Positions 8,050 to 15,612 of a stretch of 64,000 nt of DNA are shown piece by piece (position 1 is the stretch's first letter; every line of letters starts with the position of its first letter). This DNA is from Streptomyces sp. DSM 15324 (lineage in GTDB: Bacteria; Actinomycetota; Actinomycetes; Streptomycetales; Streptomycetaceae). Position numbers and translations under genes: made by a program. The notes under the pieces were generated by a model. The model was not told the origin of the DNA. It saw nothing but the letters and a program-made list of their open reading frames with translations, and made no database searches. The stretch lies in NCBI RefSeq assembly GCF_001514285.1, contig NZ_KQ949028.1, positions 380,877 through 444,876 of the forward strand. Reading direction: 5' to 3'.

Positions 8050-9027
8050 ATGCCCGCGAAGGGTAAGCACCGCCGCCCGAAGCCCCAGCGCTTCACCCGC
8101 TCCATCGCCGTCGCCGGAACCGGCGGTGCCGCGCTCGCCCTCCCGCTCCTGGGGGCCACCGGCGCCCACGCGGCCACCCCGCAGTCCGTTTCCCAGGATG
8201 CTTCCCGGGCCGTGGCGCAGACCGTCTCCCAGTCGGTCGCGGACAACGCCGTACAGGCCTCCGCGACGACGACGCGGAAGTCCGCCACGCACGCCCGGAG
8301 CTACACCGTGCGGGCCGGCGACTACCTGGCCAAGATCGCCGACAAGCAGCACGTCCGCGGCGGCTGGCAGAAGCTGTACGCGGACAACCGCGAGGCCGTC
8401 GGCGGCAACCCCTCGCTGATCCACCCCGGCCTGAAGCTGTCGCTCGGCGCGAGGGCCGCGAGCACCGGCACCGAGTCGTCGACCGGCTCCTCGTCGTCGT
8501 CCGCCTCCTCGTCCCCGTCCTCCTCGTCCTCCTCGCCGAAGTCGACGCAGGCGACGCAGTCGTCCTCGTCGTCCTCGGACACGGCCCCGCAGTCCGCCGG
8601 GAGCGCCCCCTCCTCCAGCGGCTACACCCTCCCGGTGTCCGGCGCGACCATCGGCACCGGCTACCACGTGGCCGGCAGCATGTGGGCCAGCGGGTACCAC
8701 ACCGGCGTCGACTTCGTCGTCCCGACCGGCACCTCCCTCAAGGCCATAGCCGGGGGCACGGTCGTCACCGCCGGCTGGGGCGGCGCGTACGGCAACCAGG
8801 TCGTCATCAGGCTGGCCGACGGCTACTACGCCCAGTACGCCCACCTGTCGCAGCTCTCGGTCTCGGCCGGCCAGACCGTGACCGCCGGCCAGCAGATCGG
8901 CCTCTCCGGCGCCACCGGCAACGTGACCGGCCCGCACCTGCACTTCGAGATCCGCACCACGCCGGACTACGGATCCGACGTGGACCCGGTCGCCTACCTC
9001 CGCTCCCACGGCGTCGCCGTCGGCTGA
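8050..9027 (+). CDS. Secreted LysM-M23 peptidoglycan endopeptidase
   Basis: 325 residues. A basic N-region and hydrophobic core ending near GAHA (about residue 41) form a secretion signal. A LysM peptidoglycan-binding domain covers about 83-134, followed by a Ser-rich linker (140-190). An M23 (LytM/lysostaphin) metallopeptidase domain covers about 192-320, with zinc ligands His217 and Asp221 (HTGVD) and His298 (GPHLHFE). It would cut peptide cross-links of the wall during growth or germination. ATG with GGAGAGG 8 nt upstream. Expression is probably controlled by the c-di-AMP riboswitch in its leader. Confidence 0.94.
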   Translation: MPAKGKHRRPKPQRFTRSIAVAGTGGAALALPLLGATGAHAATPQSVSQDASRAVAQTVSQSVADNAVQASATTTRKSATHARSYTVRAGDYLAKIADKQHVRGGWQKLYADNREAVGGNPSLIHPGLKLSLGARAASTGTESSTGSSSSSASSSPSSSSSSPKSTQATQSSSSSSDTAPQSAGSAPSSSGYTLPVSGATIGTGYHVAGSMWASGYHTGVDFVVPTGTSLKAIAGGTVVTAGWGGAYGNQVVIRLADGYYAQYAHLSQLSVSAGQTVTAGQQIGLSGATGNVTGPHLHFEIRTTPDYGSDVDPVAYLRSHGVAVG

Positions 9028-9066
9028 CCCCGCCGACGACGACCGCCGCGCACGCCTGACCCGCAG

Positions 9067-9099
9067 GAAGGCCGGACCCGAGCCCCGGGCCCGGCCTTC
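9067..9099 (+). terminator. Strong stem-loop terminator
   Basis: GAAGGCCGG (9067-9075) pairs perfectly with CCGGCCTTC (9091-9099), with a further CCC/GGG inside. It sits 40 bp after the endopeptidase stop, in the usual form of a GC-rich actinobacterial terminator. Confidence 0.75.
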
Positions 9100-9258
9100 G
9101 TCGTGGCATCCCTTTACCCGGTTGCGCCGCTACGTCGGTGAGGCCGGCGTACGGCCGCCTGGAGCCATTTCCGGATCGGCAACTTCCGGGCGTGGTCGCT
9201 TATTCCCTGACGGGCACACCCTTCTGACGTGGTTTATCTCACCGCCAGTCAACCCCTT

Positions 9259-9274
9259 CCTACGGTCGCGTAGG
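9259..9274. promoter_or_regulatory. Palindrome CCTACG-N4-CGTAGG upstream of SGNH hydrolase
   Basis: A perfect 6-bp-arm inverted repeat with spacer GTCG, 30 bp before the SGNH hydrolase start. It looks like a TetR-type operator. Similar CCTACG/CGTAGG palindromes are, from memory, found in front of lipid or fatty-acid genes in actinomycetes. Confidence 0.45.
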
Positions 9275-9303
9275 TCACATTAGAAGGGGAATCATGAACC
9301 GCT

Positions 9304-10122
9304 GTGGCAGACGATTCGAAGAATGACAGCAGATCAGTGATCGGGTCGTACGTGGCGGTGGGGGACAGCTTCACCGAGGGCGTCGGCGACCCCGGCCCCG
9401 ACGGGGCGTTCGTCGGCTGGGCGGACCGGTTCGCGGTACTCCTCGCGGACCGGCGCCCCGAGGGCGACTTCGCGTACACCAACCTGGCGGTGCGCGGGAA
9501 GCTGCTCGACCAGATCATGGAGGACCAGCTGCCGCGGGCCGTCGAGCTCGCGCCGGACCTGGTCTCCTTCTGTGCGGGCGGCAACGACATCATCCGTCCG
9601 GGCACCGATCCCGACGAGGTCGCCGAGCGCTTCGAGCGCGCGATCGCCTCGCTGACCGCCGTCGCCGGCACGGTCATGGTGACCACCGGCTTCGACACCC
9701 GGGGCGTACCCGTGCTCAAGCACCTGCGCGGGAAGATCGCCACCTACAACGGACATGTGCGGGCCGTCGCCGACCGGTACGGCTGTCAGGTGCTCGACCT
9801 GTGGTCCCTGAAGTCCGTACAGGACCGCCGGGCCTGGGACGGCGACCGGCTGCACCTGTCCCCCGAGGGCCACACGCGCGTGGCGCTGCGGGCCGGGCAG
9901 ACGCTCGGGCTCCAGGTGCCGGCCGACCCCGAGCAGCCGTGGCCGCCGCTGCCGCCGCGCGGGACGCTGGAGGTGCGTCGCGACGACGTGCACTGGGCGC
10001 GCGAGTACCTCGTGCCGTGGATCGGACGGCGGCTGCGGGGCGAGTCGTCCGGGGACCATGTGACGGCGAAGGGCGCCCTGTCGCCGCAGGACATCCGGGA
10101 CCGGATCGCCTCGGTGGCCTGA
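9304..10122 (+). CDS. SGNH/GDSL-family hydrolase
   Basis: 272 residues with the four SGNH blocks: GDSFTEGVGDP (nucleophile Ser), an RGK segment in block II, GGND (block III) and DRLHLSPEG with the catalytic Asp/His. No signal peptide is visible, so it is probably a cytoplasmic esterase or lysophospholipase-type enzyme. The GTG start at 9304 is 15 nt from the AAGGGGA site. A 10-codon ORF beginning ATG at 9294 uses that site better and overlaps this start in another frame, so translation may be coupled to a tiny leader peptide. A lipid-type palindrome lies upstream. Confidence 0.88.
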   Translation: MADDSKNDSRSVIGSYVAVGDSFTEGVGDPGPDGAFVGWADRFAVLLADRRPEGDFAYTNLAVRGKLLDQIMEDQLPRAVELAPDLVSFCAGGNDIIRPGTDPDEVAERFERAIASLTAVAGTVMVTTGFDTRGVPVLKHLRGKIATYNGHVRAVADRYGCQVLDLWSLKSVQDRRAWDGDRLHLSPEGHTRVALRAGQTLGLQVPADPEQPWPPLPPRGTLEVRRDDVHWAREYLVPWIGRRLRGESSGDHVTAKGALSPQDIRDRIASVA

Positions 10123-10154
10123 CGGAAGGGGGGGACGGGGGAGAGGGCGGGCCC

Positions 10155-10787
10155 TCAGCGGGGCTCGTCCTCGCCGGTCGCCCGCGCCGGCTCCACGGGG
10201 GTGCCCAGCTCCCGTGCCAGCGCCTCCTCCACCCACTCCTGCGCCCGCACCCGCGACACCGTGCCGCCGTACGAGGTCAGCTGGACGGCCAGACCGTCCA
10301 GGAGGGCCGTCAGGCGCAGGGCCGTGGCGGCGGGGTCGGGGCAGCCGAACTCGCCCGCCGTCACCCCCTCGGCGATCACCTCGGCCAGCGCGGCCTTCCA
10401 CGCCCGGTCGAGGTCACGGGCGACCTCCCGCAGCGCGGGCTCCCGCAGGGACACCGCCCAGCCCTCGATCCACAGCCGCCAGCCCTTGGCCTGGCCGGTG
10501 GGCGCGTACCAGCGCACGGCGGCCCGCAGTCGGCGCAGTGCGGTCGTACGGCGGCCGAGCAGCCCGCGCAGATGTGCCAGGTCGTCCTCGGCGGCGCGCG
10601 CGAAGGCGGCGGCGACCAGCTTCTCCTTGGTCGAGAAGTGATACAGGACCAGCGCGTTGCTCACTCCGAGCGCCGCTGCCACGTCGGCGATCCTCACGGC
10701 CGCCGCGCCCCGCGCCTCGATCTGCTCGATGGCGGCCCGCAACAGTTCCTCGCGCCGCTCGGCCACACTCAACCGGACCCTCGCCAC
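10155..10787 (-). CDS. TetR-family regulator (BetI-like)
   Basis: 210 residues. The N-terminal HTH spans about 8-55 (IADVAAALGVSNALVLYHFSTKEKL), and the C-terminal ligand domain resembles the BetI/TetR_C_6 type (WRLWIEGWA). GTG start at 10787. It is convergent with the SGNH hydrolase and lies downstream of the dehydrogenase gene on the same strand. The palindrome at 12112-12131 is a plausible target, but nothing proves it. Confidence 0.85.
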   Translation of the reverse strand: MARVRLSVAERREELLRAAIEQIEARGAAAVRIADVAAALGVSNALVLYHFSTKEKLVAAAFARAAEDDLAHLRGLLGRRTTALRRLRAAVRWYAPTGQAKGWRLWIEGWAVSLREPALREVARDLDRAWKAALAEVIAEGVTAGEFGCPDPAATALRLTALLDGLAVQLTSYGGTVSRVRAQEWVEEALARELGTPVEPARATGEDEPR

Positions 10788-10856
10788 GGCGTCACCCTAC
10801 ACAGGGGCCCTGCCGGGCACCGCTCAGCACAGCCCGCTCGACCTGCGCCGGCGCCC

Positions 10857-10923
10857 TCAGCGGTGGCTGCCGGACCGCTCCGTACTCATCGGTGCCGTCA
10901 GCGGTGGCTGCCGAACCGCTCCG
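10857..10923 (-). repeat. 26-bp tandem duplication at the 3' end of the dehydrogenase gene
   Basis: The 26 bp covering the stop codon and last codons of the dehydrogenase gene (10898-10923) recur with one mismatch at 10857-10882, a 41-bp period. The outer copy lies beyond the stop codon and looks like a small recent duplication. Confidence 0.7.
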
Positions 10924-12079
10924 CGATCACCGGCATCCGCTCCGCCGCGACCGCGTGCGCGGCGGCCCGCGGGGTCGTCCCGTCCGCCGCGGCGCGCGCC
11001 AGAACCAGCTCCACCAGCGCGCGCATCGACCGGCGGGTGTGCGCGAACGCCTCGTCCGCGTCCGCGCCGACGTCCCCGAACAGCGTCCACCACCACCAGG
11101 CGTTCGTCGCGGAGTTGACCACCACGTCGGGCAGGACCGTCACCCCGCGCGCGTGGAGCGAGGCCTCCGCCTCCGGCAGCACCGGCATGTTGGCCGCCTC
11201 GGCGATCCAGCGGGCCCGGATCCGCCCCTGCTCCGCGGCGCCGATCGCGTACGACACCGCCGCCGGCACCAGCACCTCCGCCTCCGCCGACAGCCAGGCC
11301 TCGCCCGGCAGTTCGCGGTCGCCGGGCCGCAGCACCGAGCGGTCCACCGTGCCGTGGGCGTCGCGCGCGAGGAGCAGCGCCTCCACGTCCAGCCCGTCCG
11401 GGTTGGCGATCGTGCCCTTGACGTCGGCGACCGCCACGACGGTGAGCCCCGCGCGCGTGAGGAAGCGTGCCGTGGCACCGCCCATGGTGCCGAGCCCCTG
11501 GAGCGCGACCCGTGTCCCCCGGTACGGCACCCCGGCCCGGTCCAGAGCGGTCAGCACCGACTCGGCGACCCCGCAGCCGCCGACCAGTTCGTCCAGACCG
11601 ATGCCGTCCACGTCGAGGGCGAAGGCGTCCGCCAGGCGCGCGCGGGCCGCCGTCTCGTCGTCGAGCAGCGGGTACACGGCCTGCACGGACGAGACCAGCC
11701 CCGCCTCGGCGGCCGCCCGGTCCACCAGGTCCTGACTCAGCCCCAGGTCCTCGCCGGTCGTCCAGCAGCTCTCCACGTACGGCCGTACCGCGCGCAGATA
11801 GCGGACCAGCAGGCCGTACGCCGCCGGGTCCCGGGGATCGCAGTCGATGCCGCCCTTGGCCCCGCCCAGGGGGACGTACCGCGCCTCGGGGTCGTAGTGC
11901 AGCGCCTCCTTCAGGCTCATCCCGCGCGCGAGGCCCGTCACCTCCTCCAGGGTGCAGCCCTCCCGCATCCGCAGACCGCCGCTGCACACCCCGCGCACCA
12001 GCCGGTCGACCACCAGGAAGCCCCGGCGGCCGGTGACCTCGTCCGTCCAGGTGAGGGACAACAGGGGGGCGGCGGGCAT
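10898..12079 (-). CDS. Glu/Leu/Phe/Val dehydrogenase family enzyme
   Basis: 393 residues from the ATG at 12079, which is correctly spaced from GAGGAG; a GTG two codons earlier overlaps that site. The N-terminal substrate domain has the lysine motif GGAKGGID, and the Rossmann domain has LQGLGTMGGATA. It would oxidatively deaminate a branched-chain or aromatic amino acid with NAD(P)+. In streptomycetes such enzymes feed acyl-CoA precursors. The sequence differs enough from typical valine dehydrogenase that the substrate is open. It is divergent from the metallo-hydrolase, with a TetR-like palindrome between them. Confidence 0.85.
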   Translation of the reverse strand: MPAAPLLSLTWTDEVTGRRGFLVVDRLVRGVCSGGLRMREGCTLEEVTGLARGMSLKEALHYDPEARYVPLGGAKGGIDCDPRDPAAYGLLVRYLRAVRPYVESCWTTGEDLGLSQDLVDRAAAEAGLVSSVQAVYPLLDDETAARARLADAFALDVDGIGLDELVGGCGVAESVLTALDRAGVPYRGTRVALQGLGTMGGATARFLTRAGLTVVAVADVKGTIANPDGLDVEALLLARDAHGTVDRSVLRPGDRELPGEAWLSAEAEVLVPAAVSYAIGAAEQGRIRARWIAEAANMPVLPEAEASLHARGVTVLPDVVVNSATNAWWWWTLFGDVGADADEAFAHTRRSMRALVELVLARAAADGTTPRAAAHAVAAERMPVIAERFGSHR

Positions 12080-12111
12080 GGGCACTCCTCGGACGGATCA
12101 GGACGGACCGC

Positions 12112-12131
12112 TACTGAACAGTGGGTCAGTA
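12112..12131. promoter_or_regulatory. Palindrome TACTGA-N8-TCAGTA in divergent promoter
   Basis: A perfect 6-bp-arm inverted repeat lies 33 bp upstream of the dehydrogenase start, in the 137-bp divergent promoter region. The size and spacing suit a TetR-family dimer, possibly the TetR gene just downstream at 10155-10787. Confidence 0.5.
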
Positions 12132-12216
12132 TCGAGAGGCCGGGCACGGACTGTCAACGCGCTGCCGGAGGGGGCGACCATAATGGAATGCCTCAGCGAC
12201 TCCACCTGGAGGTACC

Positions 12217-13410
12217 GTGTCCGGTTTCCGTTCCCTGAGCTCCGGGCTCCGCGCACTGCAGCCCGAGGGCTTCGGCGCGGACCCGAGCGGTGAGCGCATG
12301 GCGCGCATCCGCAGATCCCCCCACTTCAAGGACGGGGTCTTCCAGAACCCCGGCGGCCCCGCGCGCACCCGTCCCTCGGGTTCGGCGCTCGACTTCGCCA
12401 AGGTGTTCTTCGACAAGGAGCAGCGGCCCCGCCGCGCCCCCTCCGGGACGGTCCCGGTGCACCCCACGACCCTCGCCGACCTCGCCAAGCCGCCCGTCAC
12501 GGGGCTCCGGGTGACCTGGATGGGCCATTCCAGCGTCCTCGCGGAGATCGACGGGCACCGGGTGCTGTTCGACCCCGTCTGGGGCGAGCGCTGTTCCCCG
12601 TTCTCCTTCGCCGGCCCCAAGCGACTGCACCCGGTGCCGCTGCCGCTGGCGGCGCTGGGCCCGGTCGACGTCGTCGTCATCTCCCACGACCACTACGACC
12701 ACCTCGACCTGCCCAGCATCAAGGCGCTGGCCGGCACGGACACCCTGTTCGCGGTGCCGCTCGGCGTGGGCGCCCATCTGGAGCACTGGGGCGTCTCCCC
12801 GGACCGGCTGCGCGAGCTGGACTGGCACGAGGCGACCAAGGTCGGCGGCCTCACCCTCACCGCCACCCCGGCCCGCCACTTCTGCGGCCGCGGTCTGCGC
12901 AACACCCAGCACACCCTGTGGGCCTCGTGGGTGGTCGCCGGTGAGGAGCACCGGGTGTACCACAGCGGCGACACCGGTTACTTCGAGGGCTTCCGGGACA
13001 TCGGCGCCGACCACGGCCCGTTCGACGCCACGATGATCCAGATCGGTGCCTACTCGGACTTCTGGCCCGACATTCACATGACCCCCGAGGAGGGTGTGCG
13101 CGCCCACCTCGACCTCCAGGGCGGCGCGCCGGGCGGTGTCCTGCTGCCGATCCACTGGGGGACGTTCAACCTGGCCATGCATGCTTGGGCGGAGCCGGGG
13201 GAGTGGACGAAGGACGCGGCAGAGGAAGCGGGCCAGGCGGTGGCGCTTCCGCGGCCGGGCGAGCCGTTCGAGCCGGCGGGGAAGCTGCCGGTGGAGGCGT
13301 GGTGGCCGGCGGTGTCCGGTCCGATCGCGCACCCCTGGCGGCGTCCTCGGAGTACCGAGGGTGTTGCCGAGACGAGCAACAAGGATCTCGACCTCGCGGG
13401 TGAGCGGTGA
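12217..13410 (+). CDS. Metallo-beta-lactamase-fold hydrolase (NAPE-PLD/UlaG-like)
   Basis: 397 residues, GTG start with GGAGG 6 nt upstream. The MBL core contains TWMGHSSVLAEIDG, the zinc motif SHDHYDHLD, HFCGRG, and HSGDTGYFEGF, with a late HWGTFNLAMH. This is the arrangement of N-acyl-phosphatidylethanolamine phospholipase D-like proteins. It would hydrolyse a phosphodiester or lipid-like substrate, probably at the inner membrane or in the cytoplasm. The N-terminal ~100 residues (FRSLSSGLRALQPEGFGAD) match the family's extension. No operon partner. Confidence 0.85.
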   Translation: MSGFRSLSSGLRALQPEGFGADPSGERMARIRRSPHFKDGVFQNPGGPARTRPSGSALDFAKVFFDKEQRPRRAPSGTVPVHPTTLADLAKPPVTGLRVTWMGHSSVLAEIDGHRVLFDPVWGERCSPFSFAGPKRLHPVPLPLAALGPVDVVVISHDHYDHLDLPSIKALAGTDTLFAVPLGVGAHLEHWGVSPDRLRELDWHEATKVGGLTLTATPARHFCGRGLRNTQHTLWASWVVAGEEHRVYHSGDTGYFEGFRDIGADHGPFDATMIQIGAYSDFWPDIHMTPEEGVRAHLDLQGGAPGGVLLPIHWGTFNLAMHAWAEPGEWTKDAAEEAGQAVALPRPGEPFEPAGKLPVEAWWPAVSGPIAHPWRRPRSTEGVAETSNKDLDLAGER

Positions 13411-13614
13411 CGTCGGTTGGGGATCGAGGGGGGAGATGGTGCGGATGCTGGGGCGTCTCCCGGCTGGGAGCGTCGCCAGTAGGTCACCGGATGCGGGGGG
13501 GCTTCGGGGGCGGTTGGGCCAGCGACAGAGGGGTCCATGCCCGGTGGATGAGGTACAGACGGCGATGATCGCGGCGGCGAGAGCGATGAAGAACTCGCCA
13601 GGCAGCTCGGCCGC

Positions 13615-14001
13615 TCATTCCCCCAGCCCTTCGGAAGTGAACCGGCCGGTGTTGGCGCGGATCCAGGTGCGCAGATGGGCCAGCGGCTCCAGGGCGCCGC
13701 GACCGAGTTCGGTCAGCTCGTACTCGACACGTGGGGGGACCTCCGGGTAGATGGTGCGCACGACCAGGCCGTTGTCCTCCAGGCGCCGCAGGGTCTGGGT
13801 GAGCACCTTGGGGCTGACGCCCTCCAGCTTGCGGCGGAGCTCGCCGAAGCGGCGGGGGCCGCCTGCCAGGGCGGTGATGGCCAGGCCCGTCCATTTGTTG
13901 GCGAGCAGTTCGAAGACGGCACGGCCCGGGCAGAGCAGCCCGTAGATGTCGTGCCGGTACGCGCGCTCAGCCATGTCGGAAAACTGCCTCTGAGCTGTCA
14001 T
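13615..14001 (-). CDS. HxlR-family winged-helix regulator
   Basis: About 128 residues from the ATG at 14001; a TTG three codons earlier is possible. It has the HxlR pattern: a Cys near the N-terminus (LLCPGRAVFELLANKWT), then ITALAGGPRRFGELRRKLEGVSPKVL and the LRRLEDNGLVVRTIYPEVPPRVEY wing. HxlR proteins often sense aldehydes, quinones or redox state. It is divergent from the oxidoreductase at 14064 with 62 bp between starts, so it very probably controls that gene through the palindrome at 14037. Confidence 0.9.
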   Translation of the reverse strand: MTAQRQFSDMAERAYRHDIYGLLCPGRAVFELLANKWTGLAITALAGGPRRFGELRRKLEGVSPKVLTQTLRRLEDNGLVVRTIYPEVPPRVEYELTELGRGALEPLAHLRTWIRANTGRFTSEGLGE

Positions 14002-14036
14002 GGTTTCCAAAATATACTGGGTGCCCTTGCAGGTGA

Positions 14037-14054
14037 GTACGGGGGTATCCGTAC
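14037..14054. promoter_or_regulatory. Palindromic HxlR operator candidate
   Basis: GTACGG (14037-14042) and CCGTAC (14049-14054) form an inverted repeat in the short divergent promoter, overlapping the region just upstream of the oxidoreductase start. Confidence 0.5.
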
Positions 14055-14063
14055 GTTCGCGGC

Positions 14064-15185
14064 ATGAACTCGACCGCCGCTTCCGCCCCTGTTCGCGTGG
14101 GCCTTGTCGGCCTCTCCGCCCGCGGCGGCTGGGCTCCCCAGTCGCACCTGCCCGCTCTCTCCCGCCTCAAGGGGTACGAGCTGCGCGCCCTTTCGGCCTC
14201 GAGCGCCGAGTCCGCCCGGGCGGCGGGCGAGAAGTACAGGGTGCCGCTCGCCTTCGGTAGCACCGCGGAACTTATGGCGAGCGACGAGGTGGACCTGGTA
14301 GTCGTCAGCGTCCGGGTGCCGCTGCACCGCGAGGTGATCCTCGCGGCACTCGGCGCGGGCAAGGCGGTGCTCTGCGAGTGGCCGTTGGGCAACGGGCTCG
14401 CCGAGGCAGAGGAGCTCGCGGCCGCCGCGGCGAAGGCCGGAGTGCGGACGTTCGCCGGGCTTCAGGCCCGCTCGGCGCCCGTGGTACGGCAGGTGCGGGA
14501 CCTGGTCACCGACGGGTACGTGGGCGAGGTCCTCTCCACCAGCCTGGTGGCGTCGGGGCGCCGGTGGGGCGCCACCTTCGAGCCGGGCGGTGCGTACCTC
14601 CTGGACCGCGAGAACGGCGGCACCATGCTGACGATCCCCTTCGGGCACACCGTCGACGCCGTAGCCCAGGTGCTTGGCGAGTTCACTGAGGTCTCCTCGA
14701 CGCTCGCGACCCGGCGGCCCGTGGTGCACGAGGAGGGCACGGGCCACGCGGCCGCGATGACCGTGCACGACCAGGTCGCGGTGAGCGGCCGCCTTGCATC
14801 GGGCGCGGTCGCCTCCCTGCACTTCCGCGCCGGGCTCTCCCGAGGCACGAACTTCCACTGGGAGATCAACGGCACCGAGGGGGACCTCGTCGTCACGGGC
14901 GACCACGGCCACCTTCAGCAGGCCGCGCTCACCGTCCACGGCGCCCGGGGCACAGCCGCTGCCCTCGCCGAAATCCCGCTGCCCGCCCGCTACTTGGACG
15001 TACCGGAACTTGCCGGTCTGTGGAGGAGCCCCGCCTACAACGTGGGCGCCCAGTACGCGCAGATCCACGCTGACCTGACCCAGGGCACGGCGCTTGCCCC
15101 GGACTTCACGCACGCGGCGCGGCGGCAGCGGCTGCTTGACGCGATCGAGCGGTCGGGGGATTCGGGGACGCGGATCCGCCTCTAA
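14064..15185 (+). CDS. Gfo/Idh/MocA-family oxidoreductase
   Basis: 373 residues. An N-terminal Rossmann domain (VRVGLVGLSARGGWAPQSHLPAL) precedes CEWPLGN, which occupies the usual EKP position (Glu-Trp-Pro instead of Glu-Lys-Pro), and a C-terminal substrate domain. This W-for-K variant is common in fungal and actinobacterial Gal80-like members. Whether it is catalytic or mainly ligand-binding is uncertain, because the canonical lysine is missing. Paired divergently with HxlR. Typical clients are aldehydes, ketones or sugars. Confidence 0.85.
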   Translation: MNSTAASAPVRVGLVGLSARGGWAPQSHLPALSRLKGYELRALSASSAESARAAGEKYRVPLAFGSTAELMASDEVDLVVVSVRVPLHREVILAALGAGKAVLCEWPLGNGLAEAEELAAAAAKAGVRTFAGLQARSAPVVRQVRDLVTDGYVGEVLSTSLVASGRRWGATFEPGGAYLLDRENGGTMLTIPFGHTVDAVAQVLGEFTEVSSTLATRRPVVHEEGTGHAAAMTVHDQVAVSGRLASGAVASLHFRAGLSRGTNFHWEINGTEGDLVVTGDHGHLQQAALTVHGARGTAAALAEIPLPARYLDVPELAGLWRSPAYNVGAQYAQIHADLTQGTALAPDFTHAARRQRLLDAIERSGDSGTRIRL

Positions 15186-15200
15186 GAGTAAGACCGTGTC

Positions 15201-15490
15201 CTACGTGGTGAGGCGGACGAGGCGCTCGTAGCGGCAGAGGGCAGCGGCAAGTCCGAGGAATGCCAGGTGGTTACGCGACTTCATGCCCCTGCGCGCGATC
15301 CGCACTCCGATGTGCTTGCCGCGTAACCAATTCAGCCTTCGCTGTCCTGCGTGTTGCCGGTCGAGACGCCGACGAGGAGGGCAGTCCGTTCGCGTCCGAC
15401 AGGATGTGCCTCGTGGAGCCCGGTTTGCCGCGGTCCACGGGGCTGGGACGGCGCAGCCGCTGACCAGGACGTAGGCGATGGCGCGGTCTA
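15201..15490 (-). pseudogene. IS5-family transposase remnant
   Basis: Reading the minus strand, the 3' end encodes LRGKHIGVRIARRGMKSRN followed by HLAFLGLAAALCRYERLVR and a stop at 15201, the characteristic C-terminus of IS5-type DDE transposases of actinomycetes. Upstream, another frame gives VDRGKPGST and HILSDANGLP, the middle of the same protein. Most of the catalytic region is deleted and the frame is broken. No terminal inverted repeats are evident. Confidence 0.75.
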
Positions 15491-15566
15491 AATGCAGTAA
15501 TTCTGAAAGAAAGATTGACCGGTAAGTGTCTCCTCCCTACTGTCTGATCGATTCACCGAACCTCGT

Positions 15567-15578
15567 TCGATATATCGA
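15567..15578. promoter_or_regulatory. Palindrome TCGATATATCGA upstream of GH43 gene
   Basis: A perfect 12-bp AT-centred palindrome 35 bp before the start of the secreted glycosidase gene, within an unusually AT-rich promoter. It is a candidate sugar-repressor (LacI or GntR type) operator. Confidence 0.45.
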
Positions 15579-15612
15579 CACCGTCTCCTTCTCGCACCCC
15601 GATGGAGCACCA

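Noticed and set aside
13411..13614. A possible small gene between the MBL hydrolase and HxlR
   Set aside because: Short minus-strand frames contain a hydrophobic patch (FFIALAAAIIAVCTS) but lack a start, ribosome site and consistent codon bias.
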